Source of the DNA: Psettodes erumei
Lineage: Eukaryota; Chordata; Actinopteri; Pleuronectiformes; Psettodidae
Assembly (NCBI GenBank): GCA_016785225.1
Contig: JAFBJZ010000360.1
Location: 860,109 to 924,108, forward strand
DNA length: 64,000 bases
Direction of reading: 5' to 3'
Under the pieces are notes generated by a model, which saw only the letters and a list, made by a program, of their open reading frames with translations, did not search any database and was not told where the DNA came from. Numbering within the stretch: the stretch's first letter is position 1; every line of letters begins with the position of its first letter. A program made the position numbers and the translations under genes. Shown here piece by piece: positions 11,431 through 23,056 of this stretch.

Positions 11431-11612
11431 CAGTGGCCATCTCACAATGCTGAGGAAAGTGATGAAAAAAATCCATCTGAAATTTGCCCCTTTAACCGTA
11501 TCCACACCAAAATTTAATGGGTTCTTCCCTGGCCCATGTCCCATCCCTCCACTTAGTTTGGTAAAAATAAACAAACAGGTGAAAACATAACCGCCTTGGT
11601 GGAGATAATTAA
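11431..11612. repeat. Degenerate teleost interspersed repeat, copy 1 (ATTTAATGGGTTCTTCC family)
   Basis: Contains in order CTCACAATG, GAAAGTGATGAAAAAAA, CACACCAAAATTTAATGGG, TTCTTCCCTGGCCCATG, CATCCCTCCACTTAGTTTG and GTGAAAACATAACCGCC with a TTGGTGGAG end. I recognise this order from a high-copy fish repeat whose terminus reads CCTCCGCCAAGG on the other strand. A relative lies at about 13.66 kb. Confidence 0.6.
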
Positions 11613-13659
11613 TGATCTGTAACCTCTCTGGCAGCGTCAAGTTGGCTGTGGAGTGTGGACAAAGCAAGTCCACTTCATTTCCCTGTAACTGCAAAAGACT
11701 CAAGGTTGCCAGTTGTAGCTGCACATTCAGGGAGAATCTAAGTGCAGACAAACAGGCATGCGGGTGCGGTGAAGGAACTTTAATAAACAAAATCAAGAGG
11801 ACTGAGTTTAAGGACAGATGAACAGATAAGCAGGTAGAGGCAGGACAGGTTACTGCACGCCTGTAGCAGCCTCAAAGGAAAAGACACAGAGACATTAGCT
11901 GTCTATTCTCTGTCACTGACTGGAAAAAAACAGGGGGGCAGATGATGGAAATGACAAAACATGCATTTAAATGGGCAGAGAAGGTCAGGTGACTGGGATT
12001 GGTATACAGGGCAGGCGAGACGAGCAGGTGACATGGAAACAGTGAGGAAGTCTGGGGACATCTGGTGGGCAGATGAAATATGACAGATAACTTAAGTGGC
12101 AGGAACAATAAAGCCCAGAGAGAATCGCGACAGGCTCAGAGAAAGCAGGTTAGTTTGTAAATGACTTTGTGACTTTGTTTATGACGGGCAGATATATTAA
12201 TACACAAGTCCCTTAACCCTAAGTACTTGGAAAAGTGGTGAACAAGAGACAGCTTTATTTTACATGAAGGTTGTTCCAGCCTCATAGCACAAAATGACCT
12301 TAATAGATGCTGATACTCAATGCTTCAAACTACACTTTCCAAAACAGCCAAGCATGATATTGGTAAAAATTTTCATTAAGATGTACACAGCCTCCTCATT
12401 AGATCTCTGCTCTGATCCACTGGTTTCTCTTCTTTAATTAGCTGGTTTACTGCCTGGCTTATTTATTTCAATTACCGGCCACTGTAAACTGCCAGAAATC
12501 TGCAGATTGCTGATGCAATACCTTGGCTACAGATAGAAGTCGATTACTGTACCATTTACTTTTTAATTCCATTATCTTCTTGCCCTTTTGTCTTTGATTG
12601 CACTATCATTGATTTCACCTGCAGTATGCCACTTTTCAGTTATTGCTGGCCTCAGCTTGGTGTGTGCATGTAGGGAGTGATGAGGTCGGACCCTATATAA
12701 TTATCAGCTCTGCATTTACATACGCAAATAAACTTCTTCCTTGTAAGTTGGTTGACTAAAATATGTTAAATGTGCTTAAGTTCCCATGAGCTCAAATTGC
12801 TGGTATATGTTGATTGTGAACATTGTGCAGATATGTTTGGGATGAACATTTTTGCAAGAACTCTTATGACCTCCAGATCGCTTTTTGTCCAGGCAAGTTT
12901 GTAGCTTTTAAATCAAACATCACCCTCATGAATTCTTTTTCTAAGAACACAAAGAAATATTGCCTGCATTTACAGCCTAATTAAAATTTTGGACCATGCA
13001 TAATTTCAGAACATTGAGGCTGATGGTGTCTCAAAGTTGTCAAGTGTATCAAGGATTCCTTAAGGTTTTCCCCCCACATCCTACTTTCATTCATTCAAAG
13101 GATTTTTCATTTTTGTTGCAAGCAAGTTTGATGTTTGAAATTGAATGTATTCTTGATGAGGGAAGCTGGGAATTGGCTGGCTGTCAGATCAGCACTATTA
13201 TCTGCCTTTTAGGTTTGAAGCAAATTAGACTTGGGGTCCCCAAGGTGCCTGGACCCTTACACTGGTGGTGCGGAATCCTCAGAGCATGTCACTTCCTTGA
13301 TGGAAATTCACTTTAATCAGTAGAAGATTCACAGTCTGGACTTGGTGAACGCTTTTTGATTTGTTTTCGGGGCGTGTCAGATAGCACACTTTTCATTTAA
13401 AACTAAGAAATGTTCCAGTGTCTCAATTAAACTAGCCTTTAACATTTTCGACCAGTTATTTATCTGGTGCAGGCACACACTAAATCAGTTCATTATTTAG
13501 GTTTTGCACCCAACTTCAACACATAACGCGGAGTAGATATATTTTGATGATGCAACATGCACGGTTGTAACAGAAAAGTTAAACTAAGAACAAAAATATG
13601 GATTAATTATAAGTTGTACTGTCTGCATTCTGAAAACTATAAAGCACTCCAAGAGCACA

Positions 13660-13855
13660 AACCTCCGCCAAGGCTGAACACATCATATGCGTCTGGAATA
13701 TAGTAAATACTTTTTCAGAAAATTATTATTATCAATATAGGGGGTTAATAAGGCAAACATTAATGGGCTCTTCCTTGCTTCAATGCCCCACCCTCCAAGT
13801 TTCAAGTAAATAGGTTCCATAGTTTTTGCATAATCCTACTAAGTGAAAGACAGGC
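13660..13855. repeat. Degenerate teleost interspersed repeat, copy 2 (related to 11.4 kb copy)
   Basis: Starts CCTCCGCCAAGGCTGAACAC and contains ATTAATGGGCTCTTCCTTG, ATGCCCCACCCTCCAAGTTT and ATAGTTTTTGCATAATCCT. The middle aligns with the block ATTTAATGGGTTCTTCC...CCCATCCCTCC of the copy at 11.43-11.61 kb, so both belong to related families. Confidence 0.55.
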
Positions 13856-16800
13856 AGCAATATAAAATTTCCTTGGCACATGAACTGCAAACACTAAACA
13901 CAGTTAATTAAATATCAAATGCGTAGCTAGACAAACACTGGGCAATGAAACTGTTGTGTTGCTTTTGTTTATCTTGAGAGGAATCCCAAAACATTTTGGT
14001 GCTGTGCCCATCTTAGAACACATACGAAATTATTTTTGCGGTCACATCTGTGAAATGTCCACTCAGGTTTTCTGTGGTTGCTGTTGTTATACGGCACAGG
14101 AAGGGGACAGAAAGGGATGTCCCTGCTCAGAAGTCTTGAATTTAACATCGTTAAGGTCAGTGACATGATTTTTGTTTTGAAATCACAGTCTCATGGACCT
14201 TGGTGGCAAAAATGACCCCAGGCAAATATAGAGTAATAACATGCACAAATGCTGTTTTCTACTATTTTTCTGTCTCTGCTTTAAATTCCTGTCTGTCCAC
14301 ACAGCAGTGCAAATGAAACACATGCTAACAGAATGATAACTTGGACATTTCCATTACAGTGCAGTTTGAATCTCGGTGCTCCTTCTCTGTTCCCATCCAT
14401 CTTGTCTTATCTGTGTTTATAAGCCATCAGGTGTGTTGTGTCTTACTGATTCCCACAGGTAATTTGACTTGCAATATATTTTCAGAACATCTTCCAGGCG
14501 CCCAAAGAGTCCAAATCATTATGGTTTCTGGCAGATACAAAGCTAGCGAAGGATTAAACCGGAGAGGAGCCAAGGAGAGTCAGGATTTGGTTTGTTTGTC
14601 CCAGCTGTGTTGTTTACAACCCCCTGTGCTATAGTCTGCTCAGCCCAGCACAACAGACTGCAGACAGTAGAGAGTCGTCAGACTCCAGGAGCTTTATCTC
14701 CTCTCACACTCATCTGCAGGCTCTGTATGTCCACCACTGGAAAGTGATTGACCACTAGCCTTAGATTGAAATTGATTGCATAGGGCTATAACACTGAAAG
14801 GCCACTGCTGTTCTGGCAGGAGCGCTGGAAGAGTGTCAAAGGATTGGATACTGCTGTCACTACAACAACTGGGTTCTATATTAACGTATTGTCTCGTAGT
14901 CAGATTCCTAAGATCGGAGTGGGCCTTTGATCTGTGAGATGCTGTGTTTCTAATTGGGTTGTATTGATCCGTCCTGCTCCTGCTCATGACGGCGAAGCCA
15001 TGATGAATGTCAGTCTGCTGCTCTGAATGAAAAACTGAAGAAACAAGCCAAATGTTGCTTCGAGTTCAGCTGAGTTGACTGGGTGATGTGTGGAGCTGGG
15101 TTCTCGACATTTAGAAAAGAATGAAACTTAAGTGGCGAAAGAGACATCATCACCAGTCTGTTTAAAAGTTTTGGATCGCAATTGTTGGGAGATTTGTGTT
15201 GGGAGAACACTTCAGGATCCATTGTCATTTTGTTGTTAAATCTAATCATTACTAAGAAATTTGTTTTTCTTTCATTTAAATAATAAAAATGGATCAAATG
15301 AAACTTAATGATCTTTTTAGAGGAAATTCCTTCACAACTGTATTTACTGAAAAAATATATTACATCCAGTTTGACTACTTAGTGGCACATTGCACACAAC
15401 TGTTGATGTCAACAGTTGATGTCAATAGGAAGGACAGGTCACATGTACACAAACACAAGCCCAGACTATCTTGTGTCTATACTTTTAAATCAAGAAAAAC
15501 ACTGACTGCCATCAATGAGAACATTTTTCTTATCACGTTATTCAATATTTTTTATTAATGTAGGGTATTTGTGGAAAACATAGTGGTTAACTGGAAATAT
15601 TTGTGGTGCTAAGGTTTTATTTATTTACAGTAAAATATAATTTATTTGGGAAATGCCACAACACCTTCAAATACACAAAGAAAAATTGTTTTATCTCAGT
15701 AAACAAAAGCATATTTATTATGTGTATTCTGAGCATATGTTTCCTTTAACAGACACACTGCTTTACAGTCTGTTTTACAGAACTAAAGGCACTTATTGTA
15801 TTAATTATCAGATGAATGAGTATGACTGTGAAAGAAGGATAAACAGAAGCCCACTGATTTTATGTTGTGTATGTCATTTTTGACATTCGTACATGGCTAG
15901 TTTCACAACCATCACTACAGACATGTAATGTGGCTTTCATTATAGTTGCTCCGAGCAACTCATGCTAACTAATTATTCAGCTCAGTGCATGTCTTTGAAA
16001 ATGTATCTGACATTTAGAACAAGCATCGCAGCAGTATACAAATGCATGACATGTTTTGGAACATTTATGAAAGTCTCATAGATCCATACCATTGATGCTG
16101 ACACAGGCTTTACCTACGAGTATCTGCCACTGATTCATTACGCTGCATTTGATGCCCTGGGAGGAGGAAAGGGGCAAAGTTTGAAGGATTGTGCTGCATA
16201 TTAAATCTGTCCTACCGAACATCAGTAGAATGAAAAAATCCTATGAAGATCCCAGTGCAGACAAGATAACAAGTGCTGGTTGAAAACAAATTACTTTTAA
16301 CTCTCTGCAATCCCAGGAAATAGAATATGGCATAAATTGCAGGCACTAATACGGAAGGTAAAACAAAACAGGTTAATATAATGCCACTCATTGTTTGAAT
16401 GGGTGATTTCATTGATGGATTTTTGTTGCTTTGTCCTCCGCAGTATTTTAAAACTTCTGCTCATGTCCTTCTGCAGTCTCTGGATGATTCAGAGGGCGAT
16501 ACTAAGCCAGTGTCTTGCATGTAAAAATAATTAGGGTCTAAGTAAGGGGAATTAAGCCATATACCCATCATTAAATTTAATTATGGACGTGTTTTAGAAG
16601 TCAGTCTTCTGATATTATATGCAAAATCTACTGCAACCGAGCTGACAGTTCTTGAATACGGCCAGCTATGTATTTGCAATTGAATCCAGCCGCAGTCCTT
16701 AAACACCAGTCCCATAAAAGACTCCAGACTAGACTGGGGCAGAAATGGCCGTGAGACTAAAGATAAATTATTGAAATGGTCAGGTTTAATGACATCACAC

Positions 16801-16895
16801 TTATCTTTATGTGCTAATCTCCCCAGCTTTATTGCTTTACCCAGACTGTTTGCTCGTGTTTGCAGATTTTCTAAGGTGGAATTCCTGTTCTCTGT

Positions 16896-16938
16896 GGGGT
16901 TGGGTGGGTTGGGTGGGTTGGCAGGTGGGGAGTTTGGG
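16896..16938 (+). other. G-quadruplex motif
   Basis: Five or more runs of at least three G with loops of one or two bases (GGGGTTGGGTGGGTTGGG, continuing to about 16938). This fits the consensus for a stable G-quadruplex on the + strand, 5.6 kb upstream of the gpc6 start codon. Confidence 0.75.
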
Positions 16939-18209
16939 GTTTGCTTTATACAAGATCAGAAATTATAATGATTCAAAGCTGTGAAATCTGTGTTATGTCA
17001 TAATTTCAAATGTTTTCACTTTTTGCTTTTGAGATTTTCAAGCTCCTGTAGGCTACATTTTGGTTTGGCTGGCACAGGGCTGTGCTACACTTGACTACAT
17101 CAGACACAGGATTTATCATGTAGAAAATGTGTTTTGTTGTTTGCTGTATTTGCAGACTGTATCTGTTGATCATTCTTCATTATATAATGGATTCATTTCT
17201 TATAGTCAGCTCCAGACATGCCCCAAAGACATGTTTGTTTCTAATGCAGTGAACAATTGCTGAGATGACGAGGAGTGAGTAATGAAAATATATTCCGTCT
17301 TCCCTTGCCGCAGGCTTATAGAAAATGTGTGGGACCTCTCTGGCCATACATTACAGAAGCTTCACTTGTGAACTCGTGAAATTCTGTGCACTTTGGATGT
17401 TGGAATGTATGGGCTTTGTGCCTTCTTACATTATCATTATTATAAGGTTAGCTTACCATGAAGTGCAAAAAAAAAAAATTAAAAATATACTGTACATTAT
17501 CAGTGTTCTTGTGAATTCTGCTTTCACTCAACTGTGTGCACCAGTAATAAGGATCTGTAAAACATATGACTTTGTCCTAATCTGAACCATCTGGGAATAA
17601 AATCATAAAAAATTACAATGTTGATGCTTGGCAATGGCACATTAATACTCACATTTGAGACTGCACAGTAAAATATATAAATATATAAAGAAACCCTCAG
17701 TTAATTAGCAGTGTAAGATGATTTAATTAGAATCACTTGACATCAGTGAATCAGGTGACAGCAGTTAGTTTTGTGTCTGTTGCTGAATGTAATTTGTTCA
17801 TTGTAAACATAATTGCAATCTCCAATTAAAATAATTGTCAAAGTGAGGTTTTCAGTTTATCTGTTATAAGATATGATGAGATAACATAATAGCCATAACA
17901 GTCATATTAATTGTGATGGGAAGAAAGGAGGGAGTAAAATAATATCATATGTCACCTGACTTCACCTAACCCTGTTTGCTTCTTGTGTGACTTTGGCTGG
18001 TCCAGTCAGTGTCAGCCTTGATTGTTCCACAACCACAAAGGTGTGTACACCTTCCACTGGTAAACTCTTATGGGACTGGTACTGTAGGTACTTAAGTGCT
18101 TGAGGAAATTTACTTCACTGTTATTCATCACTGCCTGGGATTCATATCATTAGCATACACCTTTGATTGCATTTCATGCACTTGAATCATTTACACTTTC
18201 TGTAAAACA

Positions 18210-18500
18210 TCAGCTGCTTTCACTTTAGTTAAAACTTGCTCTGATTTTTATTCTTCAGCTGATATTTAAGCTACTTTTACCACTTACACGTCAACTGACA
18301 TTTCAGCTGCTCTCAACTTTTACTCTTCAAGTGGCAGTTCAAGCACCGTCATCTCTTGCACTTCAAACAACACTTCAACTGCTTTCAGAGGTTACACATC
18401 AAATGTCCACACAATGTCCACTGCTTTCATCGCTTACTCTTCAAATCACAGTTCAAATGCTCTCACAACTTCTCTCTGCTCTTATGCATCAGTTGACACA
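18210..18500. repeat. Degenerate minisatellite, unit about 36 bp
   Basis: Diverged units of the form CTGCTTTCA...CTTACACTTCAACT-GACATTTCA recur about every 35-37 bp from 18213 to about 18500. Because 36 is a multiple of three, the array carries two overlapping open frames (18331-18573 and 18414-18638) with periodic leucine/glutamine or serine content. These are by-products, not genes. Confidence 0.75.
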
Positions 18501-21500
18501 TTTAAATCAAAACTTAAACTTATTTCAGTACTTCAACAGCTGTTTGAGCCTCTTCTACCTACTGAATCTTTAACTGTACCAGTATTCCATCTTTTTCAAA
18601 TCTTTACACAGCAAAATTTCTGTAAATTTAAATCGTAGAGTAAAATTTCTTGAGAAAATTCTGCTTCCAATTGTAGTGTAGTTTGAAAAAAGGAGATTTG
18701 CATTTTTCTGGAAATAATGATTCCAGCACAGGCTTAGGCTTAGGCATTTTGCAAATAGGTTACCCCATTAGCTTACGAACTGTCTAATTATTTTCATTGC
18801 TAATACTGGAGAAGTGAGCATTCGTTTATTCTTTTCGCTGTGGGTCTTCTGCCTCCCAGTTCTGCTGGCACACGGGAGTGGATTAAGAGTCACTGTCCTC
18901 TGAGCATCTGTTCAGTACAGCAGGAGATGTTGTATCTCCCCTCAGCTCCAGAGTACTCATGCAAACTTGTGTGTTTTTGCATTTCAGAGAAATGTGAACG
19001 AGGACACAGTTACTGAAACTATTGACTGACACAGACTATTTCGGGAAGGATTTAAATTTTTCAGTGCCGAAAAACAGAAGTAAAAAATGGACATCAAATA
19101 CACTGGAAGAATATTCAAGGGGTCAAAAGAGATAGAGAGAGAGAAAAAAATCAACACTGAGAGTTTTTAATATGCACTTATTTCCCAGTTTCTGTTTGGA
19201 CTCCCCCAGTGAGGGTTGGAGTGGTTTGGTAGGTTGAGAAGTTCACTGAATGAAAGAGTTGAAAGAAAATAATTTTTCAGCTGACTGTTCAGAGGATCTC
19301 AGTTTGAAGTAACTTGGTTCATGATGAGTTTCTTCCACTGGAGTGGAAATGTGAAAAATTTCGATAACTATAATTGTTTATTGCTACAAATGTTTCATGC
19401 TTATCGCTCTCTTCTTTCTCATTGCCCAAGAATTGTCTTAGTGTCAAAAGAAAATAGCCTGATATATTTACCCTTTATCTCAAGAGAAACCTGGAGTAAT
19501 TATTTGCCCAGGTGCTCTATGTAAAACAGGTTTGGAGAAAGTTGCTAATCTGATAAATTAGTGAAAGATGTTTGAAAGATGTGAAAGTGATCTGATATAT
19601 CTGTGAATAAAATTCTATAATTTGTAATTCATATTCTGCTTTCATTAGATGGTGTTGTCAGCTCTGGGTCTCTCCACACCTCTAGTTCTGACACCCTGGT
19701 TGCTGCCGAGAATAAACATGGATTTTTCTAACCCATATGATGAGTGAGCAGCTGTCCAAAGTACAGACATTCAGCAGGGTGAAATCAGAAGCTATTAGGA
19801 TTACAGTTAGGGAGAACTCTTTGACTCAAATTCAAATACTCAGTAGTTTCTCTTGCTGTGACTCTAAGGAAGGGCAGAAATTCGGTCGTCTGTCTTTGAA
19901 TGTTTATCATCATTCTCATTTTTTATTTTCTTCCCGCAAACACAAATATAAATCACTGAGCTTTTCTGAGGAAAGACCTCCTCATCTATTCATCCACTCC
20001 AAACCTTTTATGCGCCAATCTTAACTCAGCTGCCCCCCCCCCACACACACACACATAATACATGGTACATCATTATAATATATAACCTGGTGTACATCAG
20101 GTCATCATCATCTCACCCAAACCACTATCATCACCTGCTAATATTATGTAAAGGTCTGATCATCAGCTGACTCATCCTGAGCATTTAACAGTTAAGGGGC
20201 CTCAACTGCACTGACAGATGTTGCTAGTGGAGAGAACCACAAACCCGCTTGCTGTAATGGTTTACCTTGGCAGCATTAATCGTGCACATCTGCTGATGAT
20301 TAAATGAATGTGAATACAAAAACCAGTGGCCGTGGAGGAAGTTTGGTCTCATTGTGAGATATGGTGAAAAATTCTGTTGTCTCTCGAGGATCTTCATTTG
20401 GTGCAAATTCCTTTTCATATTAAAAGAAACCAGATGAGGTGCCTCGGGTACCTGGTGAGGATGTGGAGCTCTCCAGGGTGCTGATCACGTACAATTGCTC
20501 TCAGCTGCAAATGAAATGTCCCAGATACTCGGTGTATTTTTTGTCAGTTGTAATGGTAACAGCCAGCAAGAAGTTACAAGACAATCACTGACTTGGCCTG
20601 TTTATGTGTTACAGCTCCTGGTTGCCGAGATTTAAGGAGCTGCTCCAAGCATGCCTTCACCTGACTATTTTTAGTGTGACAGGGTGCTCAGATCATCTCT
20701 ATCCAAGCTCTTTTTGTTGCTTTCTGCACTGTTAATGTGACAGTTGCCAAAGTTACATAGTTAGTCTTCTGTTTTTCTGAGCAGCACTTGAGATTTTGCC
20801 AACATAATTGAACTCAATTTTTAGTTCATCTCCTCTCCTGCTTTTCAACTGCACTTGCATCGTTGACTGTCTATTTTTGTTTAGACTTGTCTTTGTAAAT
20901 GTAGTGGGTATGACCAGCTGGAAGGAGGCCCCAAGATAAACTCAGAACACATAGGAGAGACTACATCTCTTGCAAGTTTAGGGGTGCCTAGGAATCCCAT
21001 AAGAGCTACAGTAAGAAAAAAAAAGAAAACTCAATTATATTACATATACCCACACACACTTACAGAAACCATTCCTGCAGTTCTTCACAGTGTAGTTAGA
21101 CACCTTGACAGCTGAGAATTTCCCATGAAATTAATTCTTCCTGTTATTAAAATTTTTCATTTGGATGAAACTGTCCCCTGAGTTTCAGAGTTGGATACAT
21201 TAATTAACTGTGACATGTCCAGGTCAAAATGTCTGGCTGTAAAAGATGAGTGGGGAATTCATGAAGGGAGCCATGGGATGCGCAGGACTTACCACTGTTT
21301 CTGTCATCCTTTTATTGCCATATTCTAGGGTCTACATTATGTTAGCAATGGTGTTTAAGCAGGGGTTTTTTTTGTCTGTTGGTGCATCCTGCACAAGACC
21401 ACAAATGGACACAGGCCAACACCGCCTACACCTGTGGATTTAGATGACTAATCCAAAAGTTCCCAGTGCAGCTATCACTCTGAAGCAAGCCAGTGTCACT

Positions 21501-21995
21501 TTAAAGTACCTTTTAAAATGCGGCATCCCATACCAATAGGAATTCTTTGAACAGGGATGGCAGCCATGTTAATCCACTGTTGATCTACCCTAGGATCAAG
21601 CTGTTCCAAAATCAATAAAGCCATGAAAGCTTGCCTTCTGGTCTTCATCATATCCTTTACATCATCCAGCTAATACAATTTGATGCTGCGATAGTGGAGT
21701 TTTCGCTTTGGTGCTAGATGAATGTGGAATACATTAACATACTGTACATTTTTTGAAATTCTGTAAAATCACCATCACTGGGACATCAAGGAAGATGCCA
21801 GATAGAGGTTGGTTGAGTCTTTGAAATCAGACTGATAAATAAAATAATAATGACAGAATAAATTCTGAAAAATCGAATAATACACGTCACAATACATATT
21901 CTCTTGAAGCAACTGAAATATACCCATATGGAGATACTTAACCTGAATAAATTTCAACCTGACTGATTTTAGCCACATGCAGTCGTGCACCTTCC

Positions 21996-22032
21996 TCCAC
22001 CCAACCCCCCCACCCCCACCCCCCCACCCCCC
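21996..22032 (-). promoter_or_regulatory. C-rich tract; G-quadruplex motif on the minus strand upstream of gpc6
   Basis: The + strand has successive C-runs (CCCAA, then runs of five to seven C separated by single A). On the minus strand this gives five G-runs with one- or two-base loops, a strong G-quadruplex motif. It lies about 465 bp before the gpc6 ATG at the edge of the CpG-rich promoter. Confidence 0.7.
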
Positions 22033-22232
22033 TCTGAGAAATGGATGTGGCCGGAATCCACTCCATATTTTGTATTCGCCTTTGCCTCGCCAGTGCATCT
22101 GATCTGAACACGGAGCGCTCCTCTCCGCGCAGCATTTCCAGTTCAGCACACGGCGACCAAGGAGGAGGGAGGGGGGCTTCGTCTGCTCAGCGAAGTTGAG
22201 TCAACACGCCGGGTAACGCACTGCCTGGATTC

Positions 22233-22319
22233 ATGAGGCACCTCGCACAATCGCAGTCCTCTTTCCTGCTGCGCCGGGGGACTTTTAATCATTATCGGTT
22301 GCACCAGAGCCCCGTCTAG
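22233..22319 (+). other. Upstream ORF in the gpc6 leader, 28 codons
   Basis: ATG at 22233 runs 28 codons to TAG at 22317-22319, 177 nt before the gpc6 start. It is in a different frame from gpc6. If this DNA is in the mature leader, the frame could lower translation of gpc6. Whether it is transcribed is unknown. Confidence 0.35.
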
Positions 22320-22328
22320 CTTTTGGAA

Positions 22329-22340
22329 ATGTGGTGGTAG
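22329..22340 (+). other. Minimal upstream ORF (ATG, two Trp codons, TAG)
   Basis: ATG TGG TGG TAG lies ten bases after the preceding upstream frame. It has an A at -3 but is only three codons long. It may act as an upstream start if transcribed. Confidence 0.3.
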
Positions 22341-22495
22341 ACCCGAATATTTTACTTGTAACCATCAGACACCTATACATTAAGTCCTACCTGCGGATCT
22401 GCAGGGGAGTTTTTTTTTTTTCTTTTTTTGGCCAGCGAGCGGGATTGCCTACTGCAGCGAAGCTTAAACAATAAGGAGCTCCACAGAAGTGAACA

Positions 22496-22646
22496 ATGCT
22501 CAGACTGGAGACCATCATTTGCACTTTTTCTGTGCTGTCGGTTGCAGCGAGGGCAGATTTTAAAGCGCGGAACTGCAGCGAGGTGAGGGAGGCTTGTGTG
22601 GGGAAAGGCTTCAGCTTCGCACATGTTCCTCTCCAGGAGATCCCAG
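22496..22646 (+). CDS. gpc6: Glypican-6, exon 1 (signal peptide and N-terminus)
   Basis: First coding exon of a GPI-anchored heparan-sulfate proteoglycan that modulates Wnt, Hedgehog and growth-factor signalling at the cell surface. It encodes residues 1-50 plus the first base of Gly51. Residues 1-20 form a signal peptide with hydrophobic core IICTFSVLSVAA and probable cleavage after ARA. The mature start DFKARNCSEVRE and the block GKGFS...LQEI align with glypican-6 (human: VKARSCGEVRQ) and less well with glypican-4. The start is fixed by an in-frame TGA at 22490-22492, with A at -3. The donor is CAG/GTAAGC at 22647 and the intron phase is 1. Oddities: Cys34 where I recall Tyr in GPC4 and GPC6, and an N-C-S sequon at Asn26. 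Whether this is the gpc6a or gpc6b teleost copy is not settled. Confidence 0.93.
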
Positions 22647-23028
22647 GTAAGCTGGAATCGAGTGCGACCCTGTCATTTGGGCTGTGCGCGACCTGTGCCA
22701 CATAGAGCGTTGTGATTTCCCCTGTGTTGTTTCTTTCTGGCTCTGGGTTGAAAAGTTAGAAATCTGCAACTCCACAAATCTACAACAGAATAAGTCTGTA
22801 AGACGGTTTGATCGTCTGCGACTGCTGCAAACGGCACCTCAACCACCTGTCACTCATCGAGTTGCTGTGAGTCTCGCCGAACAAAGTTTCATACCACACA
22901 AGGGATATCTACTCAGTTGCAGAAATAGTCCTAATTTACCTGATAGGATAGTTACCGACCAGCTGGAGCAGCCCCCCTGCAACCCACAGCTTGCACCGCT
23001 AACGCGACAGGCTTGCTTCCATTAGAGA

Positions 23029-23056
23029 CACTAAACCTGGAAACACAGGTTTAGTG
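23029..23056. other. Perfect 11-bp inverted repeat (stem-loop)
   Basis: CACTAAACCTG (23029-23039) and CAGGTTTAGTG (23046-23056) are exact reverse complements around a 6-nt GAAACA loop. It lies 380 bp after the exon 1 donor in the CpG-rich part of intron 1. Confidence 0.85.

Larger units (their letters stand above)
3700..21990. other. Intergenic region between mir-17-92 and gpc6
   Basis: About 18 kb without a supportable protein-coding exon on either strand. In mammals GPC5 occupies this position. I looked for glypican-type exons (cysteine pairs such as CPxC or TCC, the NVNLEEMLNDFW block, MRGCLA-type motifs) and saw none. The stretch holds microsatellites, a 36-bp minisatellite, a G-quadruplex motif and several old interspersed repeats, listed separately. 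Outside these I see only AT-rich non-coding DNA; some TAATTA-rich blocks (for example 10370-10530 and 16520-16640) look like possible conserved enhancers. Confidence 0.7.
22033..22495 (+). promoter_or_regulatory. gpc6: gpc6 promoter and 5' leader region
   Basis: CpG content rises sharply here (CCGCGCAG, GCGCCGGGGG, ACACGCCGGG) and continues through exon 1 into the first 0.7 kb of intron 1, which marks a promoter island. No TATA box at a convincing position is seen, and the transcription start cannot be fixed. The last part is the leader. It contains two short upstream frames (22233-22319 and 22329-22340) and an in-frame TGA at 22490-22492, two codons before the main ATG. Confidence 0.65.

Noticed and set aside
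18331..18638. Overlapping frames of 80 and 74 codons
   Set aside because: Produced by the 36-bp minisatellite, not by a gene.
21775..22149. 124-codon minus-strand frame with a glycine-rich tract
   Set aside because: The glycine run is only the C-rich G-quadruplex tract read on the other strand.
22387..22701. Minus-strand frames (83 and 104 codons) over gpc6 exon 1
   Set aside because: They are antisense shadows of the promoter island and exon 1; the sense frame has clear glypican homology.
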